A program made the position numbers and the translations under genes. From Valencia hispanica (Eukaryota; Chordata; Actinopteri; Cyprinodontiformes; Valenciidae): 64,000 bases of DNA. Within the stretch, counting starts at the first letter, position 1. Each line of letters opens with the position of its first letter. Positions 23,400 through 38,140 of the stretch are shown one piece after another. The DNA is taken from contig OY747710.1 in assembly GCA_963556495.2 (NCBI GenBank), forward strand, positions 39,443,000-39,506,999. Reading direction: 5' to 3'. The notes below the pieces were generated by a model. That model saw only the letters and a list, made by a program, of their open reading frames with translations, searched no databases and was not told the DNA's origin.

Positions 23400-23690
23400 T
23401 TTGAAGGAACTAAATGAAGACATAAAGGTCAGTAATGGACTGAATGCGTGTATAAGCCTGGGTGATGCAGCGGACCTAGGTAGCATCAGGAGTGGACTCG
23501 CGGAGGCATCATTAGTATGTCTAATGTGTCATTATGAGCGGCTCGCTCCGGGGGCTGGACTGCAGCTGTCACACAGCATCATCTCAGAGGATGACAGCCA
23601 GACACACACACATACACACACACGCTGCATAAATTACAGGCAATTAAAACGCCCCGGCTGTGATGTGCCCGCTCTGCTGCCCGCGTGTCA
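23400..23690. promoter_or_regulatory. candidate conserved non-coding segment
   Basis: Repeat-poor segment with motifs such as GCATCATTAGTATGTC, AATGTGTCATTATGAGCGGC and CAGCTGTCACAC (E-box), broken by a CA tract at 23600-23622. Composition-based candidate only. Confidence 0.3.
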
Positions 23691-23696
23691 CATGTC

Positions 23697-23762
23697 AGGT
23701 GTGTGTGTGTGTCGGTATGTGTACGTGTTTTTAAGAGCTGAGCGTGTGTGTGTGTGTGTTTG
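23697..23762. repeat. (GT)n-rich simple sequence
   Basis: GTGTGTGTGTGT blocks at 23699-23712 and 23745-23760. Confidence 0.85.
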
Positions 23763-24059
23763 GTAGAGGGTGGGGCACATGGATGGCTGCGTTTAAGCTC
23801 ACTAACACACACTCAGAGACCATAAAACGGACGTTGCGTGGACATGTTAACGGACTTAAGCAGCAAGGAAGATGGAACTTGAGAGAGAAACTTTTTTTTT
23901 TAATGCAAAGTGAGAGAGGTTTTGTACAGTTTATATTGGGGAGTCAGAATATATGCTTTAGGCTTCAACTTGATTGATTAAATGTAGGTGAAGAGTGCAA
24001 AGCTAAAGGAATCTGAATTTAAACTTGGAACATTCAGTTTGAGGATAAATATATATATA

Positions 24060-24925
24060 TATATAAGATATAGAAAAGAAGAGCACCCCCACAGCATGCT
24101 GCTGCCACCACCATGTTTCAATGTAGAGGTAGTGTGTTTAAGGTGAAGTGCAGAGGTAGTTTTCTGCCACACAAAGTATTTTTTGCATGTAGGCAAGAGT
24201 TCTGCATGCTTCCCGTCTCCTCTGCATGTTTTGAGGCAAATTTCTGACAGCCATTTTTAAGTCTCTCTTCCAACAATGGCTTTCTTCTTGCCAATCTTCA
24301 ACAAAGACCAGATTTGTAGAGCGCACTTCTGATAGCTTTCCAGTCAGAACATTCTCCCGCATGGCATGGCATGGCATGGCATGGCATGGCAAGGCAAGGC
24401 AAGGCAAGGCAAGGTAAGGCAAGGCAATTTTATTTGTATAGCACACTTTCAACAAGAGGGTAATTGAAGGTGTTTTACATGATTTGGTGATTAAGAAAAA
24501 AAAAAAGCAGCACATGAACAGCAGATCTCTGCAACTCCTCCACAGTTAACGTGCCAGTCAGTTTAGGTGGACGCTCATATTAGCTTTGCAGCTGTGCTAA
24601 AGTCTTTCCTCTCCACGTCTTGACCTGCCTGCTGTGTTCATTTGTCTTCATTATGCAGTTTGCTCTCTAAAGTTCTCCAAGAAACCTCTGGGGCCTTCAC
24701 GGAATCATTAAATGAAACATAGGTGATTGCTGGTTTCTAATTTGATTTAATTTAAAGGCAAATGGCTGAACTGTTTTTTTGGTTTTTTTTGGGGGGGGGG
24801 GGGTATCAGAGTAAAGGGAGCTGAATGCACGTACACTTTTCACATTGTGATTTGTAAAAAAAAAAAATAGTCATGTTACTTCTACTTTGCAGTTTTGCAC
24901 ATATTTGTGTTGATCTGTATTAATA
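24060..24925 (-). mobile_element. degenerate Tc1-like transposon interrupted by a pentamer-tailed LINE end
   Basis: Decayed minus-strand transposase: GCATGCTGCTGCCACCACCAT, CAACAATGGCTTTCTTCTTGC, then after the interruption GCAGATCTCTGCAACTCCTCC and CAGTCAGTTTAGGTGGACG, as in the 13150 copy. The insertion occupies about 24359-24515. A poly-G run (24790-24803) lies in the right arm. Confidence 0.8.
24359..24515 (-). mobile_element. LINE/SINE 3' end with ATGGC/AAGGC pentamer tail
   Basis: Five ATGGC units switch to AAGGC units (24361-24428), followed by AATTTTATTTGTATAGCAC and GGTGTTTTACATGATT. The layout (pentamer tail, TTTATTTxTATAGC, then a short stem-like end) parallels the L2 ends elsewhere in the window. 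Confidence 0.7.
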
Positions 24926-26034
24926 CTGTTGTCTCGAATTGAACTGACAGGCTCAGGCAGGAGTACGTTTTCAACATGAAGTAGTACATTTTCACATTAC
25001 AGATTTATATATCTAAATCGTATGAGGCCTTTTAAAATTCTCGCATACAATTAATGACATTCTGGACGTAACAGATTGATACAAACACACGGACACACAC
25101 GTACTCTCCTATGACCTGTCTTGCTGACGGCAACAAGCCCGAGGCTTTGTGGTGCTGAACGCCTCCAAAACCCCAGCAGAACCAGGACCGCCCTGTGTAT
25201 AAAAGCCGACAAGTACCTACAAGTTGTTTACGAGTGTTTCTGTGTGGGCAGGAAGGGGGGGCAAAGCAGGAACAAGGAGAACAGAGAGGTGGAAGAGGTG
25301 AAAGAGAGTGTCTCTGGCAGCCCGACTGCTGGCCTCTGGATACTTCCCTTCCACTCTGGGCCGCCAGCCCTTCTCACTGACGCACTAATGAAAGACAAGA
25401 CAGAGCTGGACAGAAAACACAAATGCACAAACACACACAGACACACACAGGTCGGCACGTACTGCGGAGGGAAACAGGAGAAAGACTCAGTTGCTCAAAA
25501 AAGGTCACTTTATAGCATGTGACTCAAAGGGCTAAGGCAGATGGTGACGATATGCGCCTGGACGGGTGACAGCGATGTCACGCGTCTGCTCTGGGGCTGT
25601 TGTCTCTGACCCCTGGCTCTATACAGCCCCGCTTGACCTCGGAGACACAACCCAAACCGGGCAAATATTACGGATGTTCGGTAATGACCATTTCCAAAGC
25701 AGCTGGTGGGGTAATTATTCTGTCTCATCTCTCTCTTGTTTTTTGCCTCCCTTTCTGTTTTTTCGCTTTCCCCGCTGTTCGCATCTGCGCGAGGCCCTCT
25801 CCGTCAGGCGGAGCGCCGTGACCCAAACAGTTTGTGACAGCTTTCAGGGACAGTGGAGCGGGGGCTCCGTGCATGCCTTGCAGACCCGAGAGCAGCAAAG
25901 GTTCTCTCACGTCTTTCACGGTTAAAAAAAAGAGAGAAAAAGACAAACGGTTATCTACACACTCCACTACTTTTATATCTTAAAAACCCAAGCACATTCA
26001 GATCCAACCAGAAAATGTATAAGGATTTTAGGTG
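24926..26034. other. intron 3, no gene seen
   Basis: Mostly unique sequence. The GC-richer parts at 25120-25480 and 25770-25920 give open frames on both strands, but without splice-consistent or family signatures. Confidence 0.5.
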
Positions 26035-26192
26035 ACAGACAAACACAAAGGTGTACACATGTGTAAAGTGGAAAAAAAATGATATGTGGTCTTCAATGAA
26101 GCCGTCTCAGACCTCCATGGTATCTCTGGAGGAGCGGCAGGGATCTACAGCTCAGGTGGCAGAAGCACAAATATCTGACAGTCTTCAGGGGG
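26035..26192 (+). mobile_element. Tc1-like fragment
   Basis: Left-arm remnant GACAGACAAACACAAAGGTG joined to a transposase fragment (ATGGTATCTCTGGAGGAGCGG, CAGGGATCTACAGCTCAGGT) with most of the element deleted. Confidence 0.65.
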
Positions 26193-26555
26193 AGTGCTGT
26201 GTCGTTTCGGCCACTAGTCTTTGATTGGCACCTCGTCGGATTGGGAGAGCAGCAAGGTAGCCCATTTCTTTATAGATGCTTCTTCTGCCAGCAATTGTTC
26301 TACTCTACGGGCTCAGAAACAAGCTGCCTAGTTTCAGGAAACATTTCTTTAGTCCGTCTGACCCTTGACATTTTCTCTGAGATAAGAAGCTTTAGGCTGT
26401 TTTTATGTGAGCTGATGATGGGGAAATTTCATGCGAGAAAGCTTTTTCTGTTTTTTTTATATATTTGTTTACAGTATAAACATAATAATACGATTTAAAA
26501 ATATAACAAAATGTTTAAATGTGTAAATGGAATGTGGAGAGTGACGAATTTCTAC

Positions 26556-27857
26556 CTGTGGGGTCCATCAGAGTGTTGGCTGCACCCCAGCGTTGGTAGA
26601 GAGCAGCCAGCTCGTGCGGGCTGTAGTTCTTGAGGAGGCCCAAGACATCAGTTGGCATCTCCGGCGTCTCTGCAACCGGCTCTTGTTTTATGTCCCTACT
26701 GCTCTCTGAAAGTATTGATGAAGAGGACGATGACGGGGAGGATGAGGTCTGCGCCACATGTGTCTGGGAGATGTTGTAGTTGTGCGTCGAGGGCAAAGAG
26801 TGGTTGATGGTGCTGGGCCTTGAAGGGTTTGGCCGACTGTGGCTTGGGGAAGTGGGGAGTGGCTGGTGAGGTGAGCCCCTAGCTCGGCTGTACTCCGCAA
26901 AGCTGTGTTGGTTGGACAGCATGAAGCCCAGACCCTCGTGAGACATCATGAAGCGGTCGGCCATCCTGGAAGCTGCGGAGGGGCTGAGGCCAGGTGCAGG
27001 TGGACGAGGGCGGCTCCCGGTGCTCTTCTCCAAAGAGCCAGGAGATGCCTGAGTGCTGACACGAGGGTAGATGTCCACCTTGGGTCTGAAACGGTGAGTC
27101 TGGTCCTCTGTGTGTTTATTGGTGCTGCTGACTGGCCGAACAGGGACTCTCCCAGCCTGCTTGCCTGATGCGGATGAGGAACTTCTCGAGGATGGTGTAC
27201 AGGGTGTAGAAGATGATGATGGGGTAGCTGCATGACTGACTGGCCTGCTCTTCTTTACCACGTCACTGGGGCAGGTTGGGGGCCGCGTGCGATGGCTGCG
27301 CATCAATGGAGGCAGCGGCTGACATTCCTTCCCTTCCAGGACAGGTGGAGGTCCGGTGCGTCTCTTTGAGAACAAAGAGCTGTCTCTAGAATTCTTGGAG
27401 TTGTTTTTAAGAGCCCATTTAGGAGCCAGATTGGAGCTACTGCTGTTGATGCGGTGAGCCACAGTCTGATGCATCCAGAGTACCTCTGGGTAGCGGGTGG
27501 TGTGAGAGCAGAAGGAGCACTTATGGCTTGGGAGGTTCTTCCTATCTAAAGTTAAAGAGGCCATGCTCCTGATCCCATTGGCTCTCACACATAGATCTAT
27601 AGGGATCATGGTGTGATCAGAAGGAGAGGGACGGGCAGAGAGGTAAACATTAGGGGAGGTTTTCAGCCCTGAATTGAAAGCTTTCGTTAGTTTGGGATAA
27701 CCGCTGAGGGTGCTTCTCTCTAAACTGGAACTGGGACTGGGAACAGGGCTAGGTCTGTCTTTGGAGGCAGTCGGGTGTTGGACACGGACATGAGTGACGT
27801 AGGCCTGTGACTCTGCAGTGACAAAGTCACACAGGCTGCAGATGTATGGCTTTTCAT
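26556..27857 (-). CDS. znf516: znf516 second coding exon: fingers 8-9, CtBP-type motif, Ser/Pro-rich region
   Basis: Acceptor cttacag ends at 27858; the exon starts with AT, which completes the codon begun by the final G of the previous exon (GAT, Asp 586). It encodes residues 587-1019 plus one base, and ends at 26556 before donor GTAGAA. Finger 8 starts directly at the exon edge with EKPYICSLC (Cys592/595, His608/613). The PIDLC sequence (residues 671-675) matches the position of the PLDLS CtBP-binding motif in mammals. Finger 9 is KCSFCSHTTRYPEVLWMH (Cys699/702, His715/720), followed by the family block RTGPPPVLEGKECQPLPP. A long Ser/Pro-rich region then leads to IKQEPVAE, which contains a psi-K-x-E sumoylation-type consensus, and to a conserved helix ending LYQRWGAAN. 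The first methionine of the open stretch is at 27609, but similarity and splice phase show that coding begins at 27857. Confidence 0.93.
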
Positions 27858-28138
27858 CTGTAAGTAAAAAAAAAAGACAACAGTTACTAATACCAGGAAC
27901 TACAAACTAAGCAATGCTGAAAATACCACCCTGTACAGCTCAACAGCTGGCAACAATCCTTCAGATTGATCTGATGTATTTGTAGAGAACAGCCACTAGG
28001 GGGAAGTGTAGGTCAATATAAAATAATTTCTAAAGATGACCTTTAGAGTAGTTTTTGTTCAACGCCACACATAAATAATATATTGAACAACACAGTTGTT
28101 AGATTTGTTGTATATTTTATTTACACACATACACACAC
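27858..28138 (-). other. znf516 intron 2, 3' end; no gene seen
   Basis: Short intronic stretch with a small CA tract (28124-28138) just before the Tc1-like element. Confidence 0.6.
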
Positions 28139-28139
28139 A

Positions 28140-31250
<3,111 letters not shown>

Positions 31251-33346
31251 CTGCAATCTCTCCAGAGTTTGAGGTTCCCATCTCGGAAGCCTGGTCTCCA
31301 AGTCTTGACGCAGGTGGAGAGTCTCCATACCCTGGGGTGCTGGGTCTGCTGGGGGAGCCGGACTCCGGATCACTGGTAGGGCTCCACTGATCCTCTCTAG
31401 CAGTTCTTTCCTTTTCTCCTGCTGGTACCCTGCCGCCATCCTTCCGGTGGACCCGCTGGTGGACGATCATCTGATGGCGACTGCGAAACATCTTGCCACA
31501 CTCAAAGCACTCTTTGCCCTTGGAGGAAGAGGCTTGAGACTGGGACGGTCGCCGTCTGTCCTGTCGACTTGAGGGGCGGTACTCTGAGTCGCTGAGGCTC
31601 TCCGGTGTCCTGTCACCTGAAGACGTGTGGCTTCCCAACCCTGAGCTGCTGCGTCTCCCTGAGCTGCGTTTCTCCTGGCCTTGCAGGACATAACGTCTGT
31701 TCTCCTTCTCATAGACCACTGCGGCTTCCGTGAGGGCTTCGTCCTCCATGCTTCCTCGCCCATATGAGGCTTTGTAACTTGGCTCCACTGGCTCCACAAC
31801 TCTTCCTTTAGTGGCTAATTGCCAAGCCTGGTAGCTACAAACCGGATCTAGTTGTGGAATTCTTTGACCAAGTGTCATTTTCTCTATATCTTCCTCTTCA
31901 TCCAGTGTCTTCCCCTCATTGCATTGTAGGTTAAAGTATTCCAGGAGACGCCGCTTAGCAGCTGGTGAATCCTCATCCTCAGTAGACCTGCAGTGGATTG
32001 GGGATTTTCTGCCACAGTAAGGACTGTGAACTTTATCGTGGGCTCTCAGGCTCTCTTTGCTGTGAAAAAGGTTTCCACATTTCGAGCACATCTGATAAAC
32101 AGATGTAGCAGAAGTCGTCACAACATCAGGATCCTGGGCCACATCGTTTATAGTGATGGGAGGCTCTGCTGAATCTGCTTTGGAGCGAGACCTGGATCTG
32201 GTATTGTGGGTTTTCATATGAGACTTGAGAAACCAAGCTTCGCGGAACCTTCTTCCACATATTCGGCAGCAGTGGTCAAGGATACCAGCGTGTTTCTTCA
32301 TGTGTGACTTCAGAAACCAGGCCTGGCTGAACACCTGGCCACAGGTCTCGCAGGGAAATGTCCCGTCACTTTGCGGTTGGACGTTATCAGGCTCAGGGAT
32401 GACCTCTTCCTTAACCGTGACTGTGTCGTCTTCTGCGTCTGCTGTTATGTGGACTTTCTCAATGTGGCTCAGGAGCTGGTCTTCCCGCAGGGCCTCATAC
32501 CCACACAGGCGGCACACATATGGCCGCTGGTTGCTGACAGACTTTTCTCTTTTCAAGCTTCGCGCTGGCATTTTCCTTCGACTTTCCTCACCGGCATCCC
32601 CATTGATCATCTTGTTACAGGCAGAGCTGCTTTTAGTCGGACTGGTGCCTCCGTCAAGACCCTCAGAAACCTTCATCTCTTCCTCCTCTGCCCCACCCTC
32701 TTCGTCCTCATTAGAATGATGAATGGACAGTGTACCTAGTTTGTGGCTGCGGATATGGACTTTGAGGTTGCCCTTTTGAGAGGCCCTGTGGTCGCAATAG
32801 GGGCATTTATAAGGGCGCGCGCCCGTGTGACGTCTCATATGCTGCGAGAACGAGCTGAGGAAAGGGAAACTGCGTCCACAGATGTTGCAGTTGTAAGCCT
32901 CTGGGATTTTGTCATCCTCGCCTTCACACTCCTTTTCAGTATTGGCTGTTTTGCCAGTCAGCTTTTCCTGGGTCTCCATGACCTCTACACTGTCTCTTGG
33001 ATTCATGGTATGGATAAAACCCCCTTGTGTACCCAGTTGTTCAGGAGCTCAGTAACATTGGAAACCACTGTTATCTTGAGAAGTACATCTAGGTATGTAT
33101 TTCTGCATCAGCCTGTCAGGTAAAATACCACTTTCCAGCTCTCAAGATACTAAATAGTAAATAAACTGGGTACCTCACTGCTCCAGTAAAAACTCAACAT
33201 ATCAGTTTATTTTTCAGGTCCTGATCATCATTGTCAATCAAGGGGATTTTCCCAGTTTCTGCTAATCCACAACACTTTTTGTACTCATTGTGTTAGTTTT
33301 AGTGGATGTCCACAAAGATGTCACAGTGAGCTTTCCATCACAGGAC
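31251..33346 (-). CDS. znf516: znf516 first coding exon: 5' UTR end plus zinc fingers 1-7
   Basis: The exon opens after a pyrimidine-rich acceptor ending ctctgcag (33347-33352). 5' UTR runs to 33007 and translation starts at 33006 in a good context (A at -3). The exon encodes residues 1-585 plus one base and ends at 31251 before donor GTTAGT. Fingers by Cys/Cys/His/His residues: 40/43/56/60, 68/71/84/88, 165/168/181/186, 219/222/235/239, 247/250/263/267, 307/310/323/327 and 500/503/516/520. Fingers 1-2 are a linked pair ending in the CPYCDHRASQKGNLK sequence typical of the ZNF516/ZNF536 family. Between fingers 6 and 7 lies the conserved LDPVCSYQAWQLATKGRV stretch; acidic and Ser/Arg-rich linkers fill the rest. 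A reading frame that continues past the donor for a few codons (stop at 31246) is intron read-through. The opposite strand is open in places but has no recognisable product. Confidence 0.93.
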
Positions 33347-36300
33347 CTGCAGAGTTGAAAAGAGACAATAGAGGAAACAAACAGGGGAAAATGTTAGTAA
33401 ATCTGCACCATTTTAAATTTAAGTTTATAAAGCTACTCCCATATTTTAATATGCAGGCAAGTGGACCAAAATGTATTGTAATACGGATCTGCACGCTTTT
33501 TGATTAACGTTCAGTAGATTAAAGCCAGATGTTGACAATCATTTTAGGGCAATACACATTTGAAGTGGTAAAGCTAAAGATGCCCAAGAACCACCAAACA
33601 AAGCATACAAAGCCAATTAAAATCCGAGTTTAGATGAACTACTCTCAAGCTTGTGTTGTGCACCACTGCTATTCATGTCTATGTGGTGGCTCTGTAATTG
33701 TGCCTTAGTGGTGCATGGCCTGGGGGGGTGGTCTTGATGCCACAGCGGCTGAGTCAACACTTTACACAATCAGGGTGATGGCTGAGGTGAGGGGGAATGG
33801 TAGTTGTGTGCACATCAGCAAGATCAGCAGCAGTGCCACCCTATTCCATCTCCATGCCCCTCCCCACACGCCTCCCTCAACTGACGCTATCACATGACAG
33901 GGATCTTAAGTACACAACAGGAAGTGGCTCTTCAGACAGTTTGCTTTGCTCCGTTTCTCAAGCGGGAGTCTGAATGGGGTCGGGGCACGAGTCAAACAGA
34001 AAGAGAAACACAGCTAGGCATTGAGACGACAACAGCCTTAGCTAATATCACACCATTTATTTTTTTTATCAGGGAGACATTGGAGCACAGTTTCTCAGCA
34101 GGTGGTGGGAATCATGTTGTGATTTGTACGTTTTGTCTGAAGGTTGTCTGATTAAATGTGAATCTCATTCTTCCTCATCTAAAAATTATGAGGACCATTT
34201 AATTGATCAAAATGGCACATTTAATTCGTAACGTCAGCAATTCTTATCACTAAACAATGGAAATATAAAAAATATTTCCATGGGAAGCCTGCCTGTGCAC
34301 GTGGACTATATGAAATTTGACTGACAAGATTATTACAGGCTATTACACAGAGTGTCAGAGCCCATAAGCTCAGTTACTGCCAGGGTCTAATTACAAGTGG
34401 ATAATTGATCATAATCACAAGAGGATAAGGTGGGGGAGGAGAACAATCATATGTCTTAAATTCTTGCAATGAAAATGACTACCCTTGAACCAGAGCCTCT
34501 TATATATCTAGTCTGATACAGGCTGCTGGAGAGTGCCTCAATGGCATACTGGGATTGTTCTCTGGAAGCTTACTTCCAGCGAGCAAGAAGCGCCCCAGCT
34601 AGGAGTGCAGATGTGGCTGACATTCTTTAGAAACAAAGTATGTTATCAAATCCAGACCTTTAAGTTACTGAAAAAGATCTAAAGACAAAATAAAATTCTT
34701 AATCCTTTAAACTGACAGTGAGTTCTGAAAAACTGCATGAATCACTGTGGCTTTCAGTTTTTCGCTTTCATCCAAACTGATTTCTCGACTACAGGCAGAT
34801 GGTTTGCTTTCACTTTTTATACCTAGATTATTTCCCTTAAAATGATTGTCACACAGATGTCCAACAATATTAAAGGGATATAAAGAGATAGTTTAGGACT
34901 ATTCAATTGAGGTTTTGCCTAAAGGGTGTAATCAAGTGATACTACTTGCATGCAGTGGATAATTTTCTTAGTCTTCATTTAGTATAAGTCTAGATTTCAC
35001 TTCTTGCATTCTAAAACAACTCCAGAAAAATGTTATAACAGTTTGTGGCGACGTTATATTAGGAAACCTTAAAGGTGTTGTCATGTTTGCATTGGGTCAC
35101 CATTTACAGACAGGCCATCAAATATTTAAATGGGAAATTGCGATAGGAGGCAGTGCACCACAAATTATCTTCCTGTATGAAACATACTCAGGACAGAACA
35201 TGTAACGTCTTTTCAATCATAGTAATTGTCTGATATAACAGTAAAATCAGTGTAAATAGGACAAATATAGTGGTTTAGGTGATTGCTAATTTTGTCAGAG
35301 ATTTACTTATTTACTTTAGTATCAGTTAGTTCACCTGATACATTCTACAGGTTCTGTTCATGTGTCACACAGGAAAATCATATAAATAGTTGAATAATTG
35401 TAGCACTCCCATTAACTGGTATGATGTTACCGACACTGGCGTTGTTTTGGGATGGTAGAAGATTTATACTAAAAGAAGATGCCAGGGAACAGTCAGAAAA
35501 GATGCTTTTCTTTTGCATTGTCTCAAGGTTCATGATTGTGATCTGAACCTGTCTCCTCGGTGTGACCCCGATTGTGACTGACTGTAATAACTTTGTTAGT
35601 TGCTTGACTCATTTATTGGCATCGTCGGCTACAATTTCAATTTATCATCTTGAAGGAAAAAGCAACCTAAGAGACCTGGTTCTATACCTTGTTTGAGAGC
35701 TAATTAGCAAATAACTATAATGGTACAGTGAGAATTGACATAGCCACTGGTATGCAAAAGAAATTAATTTTGCATTCAGTCTTTGGGGCAGACGGGGACA
35801 AATTCTTCTGGTTACAAAGAGATGCCAATGAGCAGAGTTTTAAATTCTTTCTTCACATAAAGGTACATTTTCCTCAATAACAACTTTCTTCTTTTTCTAT
35901 CTTTTTCCAAGTTCCCTATGTAAGTTTTGTGAACTGCATTGTATTTACCAGAAAAACACGACAATAAAAGACAGACAGGAGTAAGGGGGTGTTGTCACAA
36001 ATAAGCCATCATACCGATGTATGCATGAAAGCACATCCAGCAAAAAAAACATCTGCCTTCAAATGATGAAGATGGCAATTTTCAGAATGACTGAAATGAG
36101 GTAAAAAAAAAAAAGGCCACATAAAAGAACGAGTGGATCTGCCCATCTGTTTAGCCGAATGACTTCTGGCTTATTATTGCATATAGGAGAACTACACATA
36201 CTGCTTGCATATTTATTATGTATAAATCCCTAATAAAACAAATCATATGCTGCAATATGTAATAATATACCTTTTTATGGCAGTATCATATTCTCCCACC

Positions 36301-36359
36301 ATAAAATTTAGGAGATAAAAACTACTTTGAAAAAGATTTAATAAATTGAAAAGTAAAAT
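33347..36359. other. znf516 upstream or intron 1; no gene seen
   Basis: AT-rich sequence beyond the acceptor at 33347. No coding, RNA or clear repeat signatures recognised. Confidence 0.5.
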
Positions 36360-37010
36360 TTATTCTGCCAATGTGGCTACACTTCATCAAATAAGACGTC
36401 TGACACCACTTGAGTGTCAAGAAAGATGCATCTTTCACCATTCCTCATTCCATAATCTCTCTAAATGAGTCCTCTCTTCTGCTTCTTCTATTCAGCTCAT
36501 CTCACAGGTTCTCTGTAGGATTTAGCTCTAGAGAGTCAGATGGTTTTAGAAGAAGGTTGATTTAATGTCTGGTCAACTGTTTGTTTGCTAGTTTGGCCAA
36601 TTTGGCCAATTTTACTTGTTAAAGACTTTTTCGTGTCTTAACCAAGGCAATCAAAATTTCATTAAACCTTTGTCTCTTTGAAATTATCAGCAGATGTTCA
36701 AACTGACATTTTCAAGAGCTTTTGGTCCACAGTATTACATATTCCCCACCATACTTAATAGTGGGTATTATGTGCTTTTCTACATTGTCATCCCAGACCC
36801 ACCAAGAGTTTATCTTATAGAAAGATTCAACCTTAGTGTCGACTTGTCCAAACCATAATCTGACAGTGAAATTGCCAGTATTGTTTGGTTTACATTTGTG
36901 ATGGTAGGACAGAAAATTGTTCTTTCCAAAACACAGTACTGTTCTCTGAAAGTGAACTTTTGGGATTTGTTTTACCTCACATATAACACACATAGAAACA
37001 GAAAGTCATT
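36360..37010 (-). mobile_element. very degenerate Tc1-like remnant
   Basis: On the minus strand 36712-36993 reads VDTKVESFYKINSWWVWDDN and IPTIKYGGEYVILW, decayed forms of the Tc1 blocks around DETKVELFG and PTVKYGGGSIMLWG. Neighbouring text (CATTCCATAATCTCTC, TGTAGGATTTAGCTC) fits the same gene further on. The ends could not be located. Confidence 0.6.
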
Positions 37011-37935
37011 GATTACTGACTTCAAAAATTATGTTTAAAATTGGCATCTTGAAAGCTTCTGCATTTCTATATTTGTTTTGTTGAAATTGTTACAAAAAGT
37101 GGGCATAAAGAATTTTGTAAAATAAAATAAAAATCCTTGGGATTTTCTTTCCAACTGTTTCAGTGTGAGATTATGGTACTATAATAAATAACACATAACA
37201 GTATAATTAAGAAAAAAGCAAATCCAATCAGCTCAAACATTCACTCCCCCTTCCATCTGCACTCCATCTAAAAATCTTAATGTTACTTATTCATTTCTGG
37301 ATCTGGTGCGAAAATAAAGGGATACAGATCTTATTTCTCATTAAATAGCCTCGCTGACCAGCGTTCAGATGATGCAGCAGTAAGCCTGTCCTCCACCAGA
37401 CAGTCACGTGCAAATTGAAATGTAATCAGATTATCCACCAGAGGGGAAACAATGTGGGCCCCTGAAACACTGTGGCTAGAGACAAAAAGAAAAAAAGGCT
37501 TACAGAGGTGGAAACTGTCCAGGAGTGATGTACAAGATTACTAATCATTGGAGTCATCAAAAACAAGAAGATGTTTCAAAAGATTCACACACACAAAACT
37601 GCTGAAAAACTTGTTTTTCTCTTATAAAAATGATGTCAACCCTTCTTGCGAGCCTTCCACACAGACAGGCTGAAGAAGAAAATGAAAAACCATGTTTAAT
37701 TCTAACTGGAGCTCTAATTGATCTTTTATTTCTGAGTGTTAATGCTGTACTCATCCTAACATTTAACACCTGTTTCTCTGAGCCTGCAGGAAGATAATCA
37801 CCCTTAAACACTGTGACCTGTCCAACCTTAGTTGAGCACCTTGCCACTAATGGACACCTGAGCTGGCCTATCATGAGTCACAAGGAATGAATTTAGCCCT
37901 ACGCTCAGTTGTTGATGACTGCTGTGTCGAACAAA
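37011..37935. other. no gene seen
   Basis: AT-rich sequence without recognised features. Confidence 0.45.
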
Positions 37936-37939
37936 AACA

Positions 37940-38140
37940 AACTGTAACCCCCGACCCTGGTGCTACCCCTCCCACCTCCGTCCGAACTTGCTGAATCTCT
38001 CTTCTCTCCTGCTTACTGAGCGCCGAGCCGAAGTGGGCGGAGAATGGGGCAGGAGCAGGAAATCCGCTCTTATTTTTCCCATCCATACGCGGCCGTTACA
38101 AAGCAGCCTGGCTATTTCTGTTTGGGGCGGACTTGTGAGG
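37940..38140 (-). promoter_or_regulatory. GC-richer candidate promoter or first exon
   Basis: The most CpG- and GC-box-dense stretch upstream of the coding exons: GGGCGG at 38035-38040 and GGGGCGG at 38124-38130, CGCGGCCG near 38089. On the minus strand there is an AAAAATAAG TATA-like run around 38071-38079 and a GTAAGC donor candidate at 38016-38011. It could be a non-coding first exon of znf516, but there is no transcript evidence and the true promoter may lie outside the window. Confidence 0.2.

Noticed and set aside
24359..24428. Regular repeats that might suggest a CRISPR-like array
   Set aside because: Units are five bases with no spacers; this is a LINE-type tail in a vertebrate genome.
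26688..27233. Extra minus- and plus-strand frames over the znf516 second coding exon
   Set aside because: Shadow frames of a Ser/Pro-rich GC-richer exon; the frame in phase with the splice sites has the family motifs.
32225..33123. Long plus-strand frames opposite znf516
   Set aside because: Antisense shadows of the coding exon; the zinc-finger strand carries the conserved protein.
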